Assembly: GCA_026702845.1 (NCBI GenBank)
Contig: JADCLS010000001.1
Span: 310,001 to 374,000 of the forward strand
Source of the DNA: Candidatus Heimdallarchaeota archaeon
GTDB taxonomy: Archaea; Asgardarchaeota; Heimdallarchaeia; Heimdallarchaeales; Kariarchaeaceae
Direction of reading: 5' to 3'
DNA length: 64,000 nt
Made by a program: the position numbers and the translations under genes. Below, piece by piece: positions 27,162-37,145 of the stretch (positions are counted from its first letter, which is position 1; every line of letters begins with the position of its first letter). Under the pieces are notes generated by a model. The model was not told the origin of the DNA. It saw only the letters and a list, made by a program, of their open reading frames with translations, and ran no database searches.

Positions 27162-29993
27162 TTATTTTGGTAACTGTCTTGATTTTCCTCTCGCATAATC
27201 AGCGATGACTATATTTCCCAAGATCTTCACAAAGTACTCTGAACCACTTGCTATTGCTACCCAATCCTTTGCTCCCTCATCTATAGTGCCTAAAAGAATT
27301 TCCTCACCTTCTCTCTCACAACCAATAAAATCAGGAAGCTGTGCAACACCTGTAGGTATCATAATGCTTCTAAGAGTGATATTAGGGGTTGCACCATGCA
27401 TTTTGTCGATCCAATCCTGTTGAACCCCATCTAATTTTGAGATAATTGTCACCTGGCTAGTTCTTTTAAGAGCAAGAATAGCATCCACATCCAACATCTC
27501 AATTGATGGAACTAATATAGTGGCTTTGGATTTAATCCTACTAATCATATCACTGATATATTCAAATATAGCTTCCTTACCTACAACATGTGTTGTTTTG
27601 CTAAGTGGTGTGTCAGTACTTTCTATCTCTCCTTCAAGACCAGCAAGGATTTTTACCAGTTTTTGGGTTGGATCGGATACCTTACTTGTTACTTCAGTAA
27701 ATTTATTGTTATAGAGATCAAATGATTCCTGTACTACATCGATTTGTGAACCTCCTCCCTGTTTGAATACCTCCTCAGCTTTTTGTATTGCATCATCTCC
27801 AATACTTTCTACCTTTGTTTTGTTATCATCTACTTTTGATAAGGTTGATTTGACAAATTCATTTAGATTAGTTGATATTGTTGATAATGACCCTAAGAGA
27901 ATTTCTCCTGCCTCATTTAGGGATTCTGAAAGGATCTTCCTGAGATTGATTTCAATATCATTAATATCCTTCTCCATACGTGTAACTTGTTCATTGTTCT
28001 CTGAATAATTGCTCTCAATGAGATTGCTAAATATCTCTCCCAGATCATCAATCATTTCATTCATCTTGAGTACTGATTCATTATGTAACTCATCAATCTG
28101 TGTGTTGATCCCTGCTATTTGAGTTTCTATTGTGGATGAAACTTTTTGTGACAGTGAATCAATCCCTGCTGATATTTCTGTTGAATGACCTTTGACTTGC
28201 TGAGCTACTTCAGTTTTAATCCCACTAATAATGCTGTTTAATTCCCTAAGCTTTGCAGATAGATTATCCTTGATACTTGTTTCAAAATCATCAAATTTCC
28301 CTCTGAATTCAACACTTTTAGAATCCTTGAATTCATTAATTGAATTAATTAATTCAGTTGTCTTTTCATTGAGACTTAACTGCAATTCATTGATGTTGGA
28401 AAGAGAATCTGCTAATGTCGCTTTAAATTCCTCGTCATGCTTGGAAAGGTTTTGATTCACTGCAGTTGAGATTTCCTTTTCCTTCAAGGAAATGGTCTCT
28501 AATTCCTCAGAAAATTTAGATTTAAGAGAAATTGATTTTTCTGAGAATTTATTTTTCAACTCATCAATTTTTCCTGTTCTGGTTGTATTTAGATCAGTAT
28601 TCTTGGATTCAATATCTTGTACTAAAGAATTTTTCAATCCAGTCAATTGTTCTTCAATTTGAGTCTTATGGGAATCCAGAGTTGATTTGGATAATTCATT
28701 GACTTCCTTCAACTTCTCAGCAATTCCTAGAATTTGCTGTGAGAGCTCATCAATTTGCCCTTTAACTTTGGACATTTCATTCGCGATTGTCTGATTGAAA
28801 CCTGAAATACTCTCATCCATACTACTTTCTATACCGGTCCGTAGATCAGAAAGATGAGTTTGAATTGCTTCATCAGATTCTGACAATAAGCTACTCATTT
28901 CTTGCACTTCTTCATCAAGCCCAGAGTCAATGGTAGATTTGATCTCATCGTGAATTCCTGCAGATTGTTCTGTTAGACTTTGGAGTTGTTCCATGACTGC
29001 TGTATGATTTTCCTCCTTCTTTTCTTGCAAGGAAGTAATAGTACCTTCCATGTTTCTGTATTGATTATTGAACAGGGATTTCATGGTATCTATATGTCCC
29101 TGTTCACCTTCTGCAATGGTAGAAAGTTCTTGAACCACTTCTCCACTAATATCCTTGATAATTGGAGTGAATTCTTGAACAACACCTTCTAGTTTCGTTA
29201 ATGCCTCATTCGATTTTTCCTGTAAAATATCTAAATCGGCATTAAATTTGCCTTCTACCTCTGCAATTTGAGTTTTAGATTCATCTGCCCAATTCTCTAC
29301 TTGAGAATTGAACTCGCCTTTTACGGATTCTAGAGAAGAAATATCTGGTTTTTGAAGGTTGGATTTGTTATTTTCTTTGACTTGATTAACTTTCTCCGTA
29401 GATTCGATTTTCTGTGCTTCTAATGCATCTCTATGTACCCCGATAGTATCAAGAGATTGAGATTTTTGTGAGGAGAGTGTTTCTGTAACTTTTTTAGTCG
29501 TTTCTCCAATTTTTTCTCTAACGGCACTATTATTGGTTTCATCAACATTTTTCAGTGATTTCTCAACTTGATTATGAGTTTCTTCAATATAATTATCAAA
29601 TTCACTGAATTCATTATGTATCTCCATCATTTTTTCATCAAGTAAAGTGTCAAATTCTTTGGTGCTATGTTCCAATTTTTCCTTCAATTTGTTGATAACT
29701 GTGGATTTCTCCAATTTTAGCTCCTCAGCAAGTTTATCAATTAAAGTGATAGATGCTTCAATCTCATTCTTGAGATTACCTACAGGAAGTAAGGCCGCGT
29801 ATCTTCCTTGCAACCCAGGAACTTCTCTAACAAGATTTTTATTTAACAAGTTGTCAATACTTGTATCTGCTGTTGATTTATCCAATTCAGTTGCAATCCG
29901 TAACTCCCCTTTCGTTAATTGCCCTGATACCATAAGCGCTCGATATATTTTTGACTCTGCGTCATTTAACCCTAATAATTCCAGCTCTGTCAT
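27162..29993 (-). CDS. Giant TrmB-type protein: winged helix, long coiled coil, PLD-like sensor domain
   Basis: 943 aa. Residues 1 to about 65 form a TrmB-type winged helix (LGLNDAESKIYRALMVSGQLTKGELRIATELDKST). Roughly residues 70-780 are almost pure coiled coil rich in Glu, Lys, Ser and Thr, with repeating Leu/Ile heptads. The last 150 residues (VGKEAIFEYISDMISRIKSKATILVPS) match the phospholipase-D-like C-terminal domain of TrmB regulators, where effectors bind. A normal TrmB protein is 250-350 aa. The insert gives a rod that could bridge distant DNA sites or link DNA to another structure. No transmembrane segment is seen. Confidence 0.8.
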   Translation of the reverse strand: MTELELLGLNDAESKIYRALMVSGQLTKGELRIATELDKSTADTSIDNLLNKNLVREVPGLQGRYAALLPVGNLKNEIEASITLIDKLAEELKLEKSTVINKLKEKLEHSTKEFDTLLDEKMMEIHNEFSEFDNYIEETHNQVEKSLKNVDETNNSAVREKIGETTKKVTETLSSQKSQSLDTIGVHRDALEAQKIESTEKVNQVKENNKSNLQKPDISSLESVKGEFNSQVENWADESKTQIAEVEGKFNADLDILQEKSNEALTKLEGVVQEFTPIIKDISGEVVQELSTIAEGEQGHIDTMKSLFNNQYRNMEGTITSLQEKKEENHTAVMEQLQSLTEQSAGIHDEIKSTIDSGLDEEVQEMSSLLSESDEAIQTHLSDLRTGIESSMDESISGFNQTIANEMSKVKGQIDELSQQILGIAEKLKEVNELSKSTLDSHKTQIEEQLTGLKNSLVQDIESKNTDLNTTRTGKIDELKNKFSEKSISLKSKFSEELETISLKEKEISTAVNQNLSKHDEEFKATLADSLSNINELQLSLNEKTTELINSINEFKDSKSVEFRGKFDDFETSIKDNLSAKLRELNSIISGIKTEVAQQVKGHSTEISAGIDSLSQKVSSTIETQIAGINTQIDELHNESVLKMNEMIDDLGEIFSNLIESNYSENNEQVTRMEKDINDIEINLRKILSESLNEAGEILLGSLSTISTNLNEFVKSTLSKVDDNKTKVESIGDDAIQKAEEVFKQGGGSQIDVVQESFDLYNNKFTEVTSKVSDPTQKLVKILAGLEGEIESTDTPLSKTTHVVGKEAIFEYISDMISRIKSKATILVPSIEMLDVDAILALKRTSQVTIISKLDGVQQDWIDKMHGATPNITLRSIMIPTGVAQLPDFIGCEREGEEILLGTIDEGAKDWVAIASGSEYFVKILGNIVIADYARGKSRQLPK

Positions 29994-30303
29994 GAAATAC
30001 CGTTACGAGACATTCTAATAAAAAACTTAGGTGGCTAAGTTAGTTAAAAATCTGATTTTTTCTCTTAAATAAAATTATATTTCCAATACCAATTATACTA
30101 ATTGTTATCCATTGATTATGCATGAGTAGTAACAACTAAATTCCACAGATCGTCAAAATCTATACTGAAAGATAGGGATGGGAATGTATTAAAAAGATCC
30201 TGACCAATAATATCATGTCTTCGAAGCTATGAAATAAATTGAATTATTTTATATAGCTCGAATATACTTTATAAACTGGAAACCTAATTATTATCTGATC
30301 AAC
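29994..30303. other. Intergenic region between divergent genes
   Basis: 310 nt between the giant TrmB-type gene (minus) and the PRC/TerB-like gene (plus). The only signal I can point to is a TATA-like ACTTTATAAACTGG about 35 nt before the ATG at 30304, suggesting a leaderless or short-leader transcript. No open frame, tRNA or repeat is evident. Confidence 0.5.
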
Positions 30304-31194
30304 ATGCTTAAGGACATAAGTTTCAATAATTTAAGGTATAAGGCAGTATATGACAAAGATAAAGTCCTTATGGGAAAGGTGCTGGATGCAGTAATTAACA
30401 AGACTGATCTAAGCTTGGAGGGAATGGTTATACATGGGTCAAAGATGGAGGAATTTTTAGAAGCGAGAGGATTAAAACCTGATATTGATCCCTTTTTCAC
30501 CTTGGATATTATCGACACTATCACTGAAGATAGTATTATATTAAATCAAAAAGCCACAGAATTGAAAAATATAATGGCCCCTGGAGAAATGAAAGAAAAT
30601 GAATCTCTATTCTCACAAATTAGAAAATTACCCATTTACGATCGTCGAGATTTGGAAATGGCTGTGATAGCAGATATTCACTTTGATAACGAGGGTAAGC
30701 ATAGTTACAAATTGGGTGGTGCAAAGTTTCTCAAGTATTTACGAGGAATGAACTGTACTCCATCCTTGGATTACTGTCTTCCTCCTGATGAACTTGCTTG
30801 GCATCAAGATGGATATAAAATCAAAAATGATATTTGGGATACAGAATCCTCCTTGAAACAGAACTTAAACAATCTTGTTCGATCATTATTAGTAGAAGCA
30901 GAAGGCGATGGCAAACTTTCTATGGATGAGAAGGAATTGATAGATGCTGTGAAAGTTGATATTGCGATCTACAATGAAGCTTTAGAAAGTGCCTTAGCTG
31001 ATAATATCATTACAGATGAAGAGAGAACTGAACTTGAGCAGATTAAGGAAACTCTTATTCAGAAGGTAATCACCATTGCTAGATCTGATGAACACGTTTC
31101 AAAGGAGGAAAAACAATTAATACAAAAATTAGCATCTCATATGGCGAATAAGCGTAAAGCTTTGTTCTGGGAAGTATTTGGAGGAACAAAATAA
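30304..31194 (+). CDS. PRC-barrel-like protein with C-terminal TerB-like domain
   Basis: 296 aa. Residues 1 to about 95 are beta-rich with PRC-barrel features (DKVLMGKVLDAVINKTDLSLEG ending in EDSIILNQ). A middle segment contains DYCLPPDELAWH. From about 190 the chain becomes helical and aligns with the 107-aa protein at 18368: EGDGKLSMDE, DNIITDEE and SDEHVSKEE correspond to its three loops. PRC barrels sit in RNA-processing or photosynthetic-complex assembly proteins; here the role is unknown. Confidence 0.68.
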   Translation: MLKDISFNNLRYKAVYDKDKVLMGKVLDAVINKTDLSLEGMVIHGSKMEEFLEARGLKPDIDPFFTLDIIDTITEDSIILNQKATELKNIMAPGEMKENESLFSQIRKLPIYDRRDLEMAVIADIHFDNEGKHSYKLGGAKFLKYLRGMNCTPSLDYCLPPDELAWHQDGYKIKNDIWDTESSLKQNLNNLVRSLLVEAEGDGKLSMDEKELIDAVKVDIAIYNEALESALADNIITDEERTELEQIKETLIQKVITIARSDEHVSKEEKQLIQKLASHMANKRKALFWEVFGGTK

Positions 31195-31258
31195 TATATC
31201 GTGAATTTGCTAGTATATCGATATTTAGAATATACCAAATTCTTTGAACATTACTTTG

Positions 31259-31278
31259 CATATAGCAGCCGCTATATG
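31259..31278. repeat. Hairpin, 8-bp stem and 4-nt loop
   Basis: CATATAGC and GCTATATG flank the loop AGCC, 65 nt after the PRC/TerB-like gene and about 106 nt before the E1-like gene. It may be a transcript-end structure or an operator; nothing else occupies this gap. Confidence 0.5.
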
Positions 31279-31383
31279 ACAAACAAGAGTAATGAGAAGA
31301 AATTAGGAATTGGTGTGCGTATTTGTATTTGTGTGTTAATAATGTTTAAATAAATGTTAGTGATAATATAATTTGTAGAAGCT

Positions 31384-32631
31384 ATGACAGTTAATTTTTT
31401 TTCTAAAGACATGGAAGAGAAAGAAATTTCTCGATTGGACCGGCAATTACGCTTACCTGGTTGGAACCAGAAGGCATTAAAGGATTCAAAAGTAATAATT
31501 GCTGGTGTTGGTGGACTTGGCACTGAGATAGCTAAGAATTTAGCTATGGCTGGTGTAGGGACAATTCATCTAGTTGATATGGATACTATTGAGTACTCAA
31601 ACCTAAATAGGCAAATTTTGTTCATCAATGCTATTGAGGGTGAGCCTAAGGCAGAGGCTGCAGCAAAAATGTTGAGGAGGATCAATCCATTTGGAGAATA
31701 TATCCCTCATTTCAAGGCTTTACAGGAGGTTGATCCGAGAATTTATGAGGAAGTTGATCTAATGATCGCAGGATTAGATTCTGTAAATGCCCGAGTTGAG
31801 TTGAATCGACGAGCAGTGCAATTGAAAAAACCACTAATAGATGGTGGCACTGCAAACTATTCAGGTCATGTTTACAGTTATATCCCTGACAAAAACTCCT
31901 GTCTTGCATGTGATCCTATGCGAGAACGTGAACGAGAGGATCTTGCAGCATGTACATTAGTTGGTATTCCAAGAAAACGACATCACTGTCTTCTCAAGGG
32001 GCAATTATTCTTCGAGAGTGAGAATGGTAGGCTACCAGATGCGAAAATCCGTTCTGAAGTAGAGATGGTAATGAATTATGCTAATTCATTAATCGAAGAA
32101 CATTTTCCTGATGAGAACACGTTTAGCATTGATGATGTCGTAAAGCAGATAGATTTCCATGAACCTGCCATTATCACTATTAATGCTGTTATTGCAAGTC
32201 TACAATCCCAAGATGCATTACGTATCCTTCATCACATCAAGGGTACAGAACTTGGCCTTCTTCCTCTTGATTACACCATTTATAATGGTCTAGCATCAAA
32301 TTTCTTTCAATTCAAGAAACCAAAAAATGAGAAGTGTACTACATGTGGGCCTAATGCAGCTCCATTATTTTCAATTGCAGTTCCTCTTTCTGCAACCCTG
32401 GATACAATCCTTCTCATGCTTAAGAAACATGGTTTTGAATTTGATTCAGAACTCCCTCCTATAATTTGGAAAATCGAGAGTAGGGATTTGATAGATATTG
32501 AACCCCAACAAACCATAAAAGAAGCCAATATTAGACATTTGGAGACTTTGATGATAAATGGATTTGAAAAAGTTCCAAAACGGGAAACAGATACTATATA
32601 CCTCAGAATTAAACATAAAGCGTTTGCATAA
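31384..32631 (+). CDS. Uba3-like ubiquitin/NEDD8-type E1 activating enzyme
   Basis: 415 aa. The adenylation domain has GVGGLG (41-46), DMDTIEYSNLNRQ (65-77) and GLDSVNAR (130-137). Unlike bacterial ThiF/MoeB it continues as human UBA3 does: a CxxC at 173/176, then ACTLVGIPRKRHHC, where Cys190 matches the thioester cysteine of UBA3 (CTIASMPRLPEHC), then PAIITINAVIA, the second zinc pair Cys318/Cys321, and about 90 residues matching the UBA3 ubiquitin-fold domain that recruits E2. It should adenylate and load a ubiquitin-like modifier. No modifier, E2 or deubiquitinase gene lies beside it. It stands 189 nt after its upstream neighbour. Confidence 0.9.
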   Translation: MTVNFFSKDMEEKEISRLDRQLRLPGWNQKALKDSKVIIAGVGGLGTEIAKNLAMAGVGTIHLVDMDTIEYSNLNRQILFINAIEGEPKAEAAAKMLRRINPFGEYIPHFKALQEVDPRIYEEVDLMIAGLDSVNARVELNRRAVQLKKPLIDGGTANYSGHVYSYIPDKNSCLACDPMREREREDLAACTLVGIPRKRHHCLLKGQLFFESENGRLPDAKIRSEVEMVMNYANSLIEEHFPDENTFSIDDVVKQIDFHEPAIITINAVIASLQSQDALRILHHIKGTELGLLPLDYTIYNGLASNFFQFKKPKNEKCTTCGPNAAPLFSIAVPLSATLDTILLMLKKHGFEFDSELPPIIWKIESRDLIDIEPQQTIKEANIRHLETLMINGFEKVPKRETDTIYLRIKHKAFA

Positions 32632-32684
32632 GTATTACCTTATAAGAAAAGTATAAATGCTTTCAAACAAATTATTGTTACGAA

Positions 32685-35600
32685 ATGAGTAAGATTAGTA
32701 TACTCAAGAGTAAAGCTGCCAGAATCCCATTTTATCTCTTTGGGATCATTCTTTTCTTGAATTTTATGGGATTGTACATTATCTACAACAAACCTATGTT
32801 ACTTCAACTAGCGATTATGTCAATTATAATCACCTTACTCAATATTGGTCAGCGGTATTATCAACACTACAAATCAGAAAGTACAGAAATAATTCGAAAA
32901 TATCGGAGCGATAGGCAACCATTTATTGATTTCAAACAATTTGCAGATTTAGTAAAACGTCAATTTAAGATAAATAAACAGTATATCCTCGCCTCGTTAC
33001 TAGCACTAATCTTAGCAATTGTTGTAGTATCTCAAATATATCTTATCAATACTTCATATAATCAATCAACATTTGATCGGTATGTAAATTTGGCCAGACC
33101 CAGTACATTTGAGGCAACTATTGTTGGTATTAGTGATGCTCAAATTAAGGATGAGTGGGTATCACACATGCAAAATGGATTTGGACAATATGTAGATACA
33201 TTCGGATTTGAAACTGAAGCTATCTATACCTATACTCACACCACCTCTTCTATCATACTAGGTGAACAAATATCAGAAGAAGCAGGTTCACGATGGGTTG
33301 ATACAATCCAATTCAAAACTTATCAATGGACAGAGGAAAGATATACATTTTTCTCCCAATTTCCAAGTTTTAATCAGTCAATGCCCTTTGATCCCAATGA
33401 TAAGATGCTAATTATCCCTTATTCTTTGAAATTCGGAACTGTTCAGTATTCGATAGAAAATGTGATTCGTAATAACTCGATTCATGTATTAGCTGATGAT
33501 GCTGTGAGAAAAAGCACTGCACCTGCAATTTTTGTCAACTATACATATCCTGTCTCTAATTTCTGGCAACCAAACCAAAAAGATATTCAATATCTATACG
33601 AAAATAAATTGGATCGGTACAAAGATTTATTGTTAAAAGGGCTTTATCTTCCTGAAGGAGAGGGTTGGAATTTTTTGGAAGGGTGGGCAGAAAGAATTGA
33701 AGCATCTAACAGGATTGTATTGAATTTTCGAGCGAAAGTATTTTTGAAGACTGATATTTACACTAAGATACCTTTGTATCATGATATAAATCTTGAGGAT
33801 TATCAAGCAAAGATTCTTGAGGCCATAGAACCACTTAGATCATGGGCAAATCAATGGACAACCAATAAGAATAGTCTATCCAGTGAAAATAATTATTATT
33901 GTGGGATAATTGCACCATTAGATGTAGCACTACGGAATTTCCAAGATTCTATAGGTGCTTTGGAGGAATTCCTTGTATTAGTATCCGCTCCATTAATCGC
34001 GATTGCTATGTATCTTGTTAATTTCGCAGTTAATATGGTACAACGAAGAAAGGAGAAAATCGTAAGTATAATGAAAACTAGGGGTACATCAAACCCTCAG
34101 TTACATTACATGTTTGCTTCTGAAATTTTTATTGGTGGTCTAGTCGCAACAACCACTGCGATGATTCTATCAATCCCATGGACTATAGTATCGTTGCGAA
34201 GCAGGGATTTTTTTGTATTTGCCTTGGAACCTATAGTTTCTTTAACTATCCCAACATCTTGGATAATCAATGTACCAGTTTTTGGTTTTCTAATCGCATT
34301 TGATTTACATCTTATGAGTATATTAAATCTCCACAATATATCTACAGATACTGATGTTAATGATAAATTAAAATCTGCCAAACCTGCCTATCAGGAAATA
34401 TATCTTGATGTTATTCTTTTCTTTCTGGGTATTCTTTACTGGGTGGCTCTCTATCAGATGCAAATCGGCAGAAGAGAAGTATCCGAATTTCTTATTTATG
34501 ATATTGGACCATATGTGTTGGCAATGATGATGATTGCAGGTCCTGTTATGTTTCAACGTTTTTACTATCCCATTGTTGCAGGAATTACTAAAATAGTAAA
34601 TTTGATACATAAAAGCGATACAATGTCATTAACTAAGAAAAATGTACGGTTACATAAAATTTCTACATCTCGTCTAGCTGCCTTATTCACTGCTGGGTTC
34701 ATTCTTACCATCTTAACAATAAGTATTCCCTACAGTTTCAATTCATGGAGTGAAGAATCAGCAGCGTATGAGCAAGGTGCTGAAATCACTCTAGAGGGGT
34801 TATACATGTGGGAAGTAGATCGTTTTCATTATCTAGACATTCCTGAAATTGGTAGTTTCTCACCCGTAATACAATTTGAATTTGAGCACTTGAGTCCTTT
34901 TCAAACCGATGAACTGGATCAAATAAATAATTTCAGAATACTTGGTGTGGATCCTGAGAAATTTACAGAAGTTGCATACTGGGAGGAGTATTATGGTGAT
35001 AAACCACTAGAGTCTATTATGGAAGATATTTCAGCCAATAAATCAGTAGCAATGTCTAAAGCAACTTCAGAAGCCTTGGGAATGGAGATCGGGAGTATTA
35101 TTACCCTACCGTTAATAAATTATGATGCCAGGTTATTTGAATTACATCTAGAATCAACCTTTAATTATTTCCCAAACCTCTATAGTGTTGAACCGAGTAT
35201 TTCAGTATATGGGCAAGTAGAAGTAGATATTTATGAGCTATTAATGAGTATAGAAACTGCAGAGTCCATTCTAGATTATTATAAAATGGGATACCAACCC
35301 AAAATCTATGTTCATCCTGCTGAAGGATACACAGTAGAGGAAACCAAGGCTGCAATTCAAAAAGTATTCGAGGATGATCCTTCTGTACTAATAACGACCA
35401 TCTCTGATAGTCATATCAATTTATTCGGAAGAGAGCAATATCAAATAATTTCTAGCACTTTGCAAGGATTCTTTATATTGTCATTCATTATTGTAATCCT
35501 TGGATACACATATTTTATTTTCCTCAATATATATGATCGAAAATCAGAAATTGGATTATATAGAGTATTAGGGATGTCAAAAGGTCAAATTTGGAAATTA

Positions 35601-35858
35601 TTATTTACAGAAGCGTCATTAATAGCTTCTATCACAATTATTGTAGGTATATTAATTGGAGGAATAATATCGTCAAATTTCTTTTTAGTCATTACTAATG
35701 AATCACGATCCAATATCCCTCCGATTAAGTTTTTAATTGATCTCTCTGCATTTTCAGCTATACTTGGTGCATTATTAATAGTCACCTTGATTGCTGCATA
35801 CATTCCGGCATATCTGCTAGGGAAGAGACAAACTGGAGGTCTTCTACGATCTCTGTGA
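32685..35858 (+). CDS. ABC transporter permease with two FtsX domains
   Basis: 1057 aa, extracellular and membrane parts alternating: hydrophobic segments near residues 15-55 and 100-125, a large extracellular domain to about 420, a membrane cluster with FtsX-like features (residues 420-680), a second extracellular domain, and a C-terminal FtsX domain (GFFILSFIIVILGY ... YDRKSEIGLYRVLGMSKGQ). This is the MacB/LolCE-like type VII mechanotransmission permease. No ATPase gene is adjacent; a matching LolD-like ATPase lies at 39601-40398 on the other strand. Starts 53 nt after the E1-like gene. Confidence 0.85.
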   Translation: MSKISILKSKAARIPFYLFGIILFLNFMGLYIIYNKPMLLQLAIMSIIITLLNIGQRYYQHYKSESTEIIRKYRSDRQPFIDFKQFADLVKRQFKINKQYILASLLALILAIVVVSQIYLINTSYNQSTFDRYVNLARPSTFEATIVGISDAQIKDEWVSHMQNGFGQYVDTFGFETEAIYTYTHTTSSIILGEQISEEAGSRWVDTIQFKTYQWTEERYTFFSQFPSFNQSMPFDPNDKMLIIPYSLKFGTVQYSIENVIRNNSIHVLADDAVRKSTAPAIFVNYTYPVSNFWQPNQKDIQYLYENKLDRYKDLLLKGLYLPEGEGWNFLEGWAERIEASNRIVLNFRAKVFLKTDIYTKIPLYHDINLEDYQAKILEAIEPLRSWANQWTTNKNSLSSENNYYCGIIAPLDVALRNFQDSIGALEEFLVLVSAPLIAIAMYLVNFAVNMVQRRKEKIVSIMKTRGTSNPQLHYMFASEIFIGGLVATTTAMILSIPWTIVSLRSRDFFVFALEPIVSLTIPTSWIINVPVFGFLIAFDLHLMSILNLHNISTDTDVNDKLKSAKPAYQEIYLDVILFFLGILYWVALYQMQIGRREVSEFLIYDIGPYVLAMMMIAGPVMFQRFYYPIVAGITKIVNLIHKSDTMSLTKKNVRLHKISTSRLAALFTAGFILTILTISIPYSFNSWSEESAAYEQGAEITLEGLYMWEVDRFHYLDIPEIGSFSPVIQFEFEHLSPFQTDELDQINNFRILGVDPEKFTEVAYWEEYYGDKPLESIMEDISANKSVAMSKATSEALGMEIGSIITLPLINYDARLFELHLESTFNYFPNLYSVEPSISVYGQVEVDIYELLMSIETAESILDYYKMGYQPKIYVHPAEGYTVEETKAAIQKVFEDDPSVLITTISDSHINLFGREQYQIISSTLQGFFILSFIIVILGYTYFIFLNIYDRKSEIGLYRVLGMSKGQIWKLLFTEASLIASITIIVGILIGGIISSNFFLVITNESRSNIPPIKFLIDLSAFSAILGALLIVTLIAAYIPAYLLGKRQTGGLLRSL

Positions 35859-35860
35859 GT

Positions 35861-36985
35861 TCACAATAATTTTGATAATGATTCGATAAATTGATCGATA
35901 TCTTCCATTGATGTGTAAATATGAGTACTTAGTTGGATGAGAGAATCATACCCTAGCTCTTCTAAACCCATTTGTGCACAAAGGCTTCCTGATCTCACTT
36001 GAATATTATTAGTTTCATCAAGTAAGATTGCTAAATCATGTGCATGGATCGGTGCAGATAAGGTTACAGCAATTGATTTTGTGATTTCCCTTTCTGCTTG
36101 AACAATCTTAAGATCTTGTAATTCAGATAATCTTTGTAGTAAATGGCTATGTATTTGATTCTTATGTGTATAGATATTGCTTGTTCCTAGTTTATCAAGA
36201 TATTGTAAACTAGCTGATGTTGCAACAATCTGTGGAATGGCTGGTTGACCTATTTCAAAAGCCTCAATGCCCTCTACTGGAGTAATATTGAATTTACTTA
36301 TATCAGCAATACGAGACGATCCTGAAATCGTTGCAGTAAGATCAATTGAACTGAATAACATGGATGATGAAGATGGGCCTAAGCAATCAATACTTGGATC
36401 AATTAACACAATATCTGCGTCAAAGGTGGGAGGTATTTGAATGCAAGTTCTACTATAATCTAAAACTAGCAATCCACCGTTATTATGAATAATCTGGCTG
36501 ATTATTGAAATATCTCTTTGTACTCCTATTACTGGTGAAACATCATTGAGAAAGATGATTGACCGTTCATCCACTAGTTCTCTTAACATAGGTAGCATTG
36601 ATTCTTCTGTCATCCAAGTTATACTAGATACATTTTCAATCAATGCTGATAAGAGAGAGTGATGATCCATCAAATTTGCAAATATTCTAGATTCAGGATA
36701 GGTTTTCAGTAATTGTTGAACAATTAATTTCCAGGCAAAATCAGCATTGGGAAGTGTAGCGAATGTTGATGCAAATGGTAGAATAGATGAGATATGCTTC
36801 TTTGAAGTTTCAAACAAATCCTCAAGCATCCTTGCAGATCTATATATTCCACCCCTAATGGCTACCTGGTGATGAAGTGCATCAAGTTGATTTTCTAGAC
36901 TAATATTTGGTTGAATTCCTTTACTAAGGGTATCTAAGTAGATCCCTTTTGGAATATTAAGAAAATCTGCTTTTACATCTAGCAA
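35861..36985 (-). CDS. Cysteine desulfurase-like (class V aminotransferase fold) protein lacking the PLP lysine
   Basis: 374 aa. The fold is recognisable: DHHSLLSAL (107-116) for the PLP-stacking His region, LLVLDYSRT (172-180) for the PLP aspartate, DADIVLIDPSIDCLGP (189-204) where SufS has ADFYVFSGHKLYGP, and RSGSLCAQ (331-338) for the catalytic cysteine loop. The Schiff-base lysine expected near 199-200 is missing; no lysine occurs from 187 to 230. The protein therefore cannot use PLP in the usual way. Convergent with the permease, 2 nt apart. Possibly a regulatory or scaffold relative. Confidence 0.78.
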   Translation of the reverse strand: MLDVKADFLNIPKGIYLDTLSKGIQPNISLENQLDALHHQVAIRGGIYRSARMLEDLFETSKKHISSILPFASTFATLPNADFAWKLIVQQLLKTYPESRIFANLMDHHSLLSALIENVSSITWMTEESMLPMLRELVDERSIIFLNDVSPVIGVQRDISIISQIIHNNGGLLVLDYSRTCIQIPPTFDADIVLIDPSIDCLGPSSSSMLFSSIDLTATISGSSRIADISKFNITPVEGIEAFEIGQPAIPQIVATSASLQYLDKLGTSNIYTHKNQIHSHLLQRLSELQDLKIVQAEREITKSIAVTLSAPIHAHDLAILLDETNNIQVRSGSLCAQMGLEELGYDSLIQLSTHIYTSMEDIDQFIESLSKLL

Positions 36986-37145
36986 TTTATTATCCTAATG
37001 GCATTTAATGTTGAAAAACATAAAGGTTGAGAAATGATAATAGTCTAAAACACTAAGTTTCTGCTTTTTTATATAAGCAATTTATGATATTTCTATTTTT
37101 ATTTGAAAAGAGTTAAAATATTGGATAAGAATAAAACATTATATT

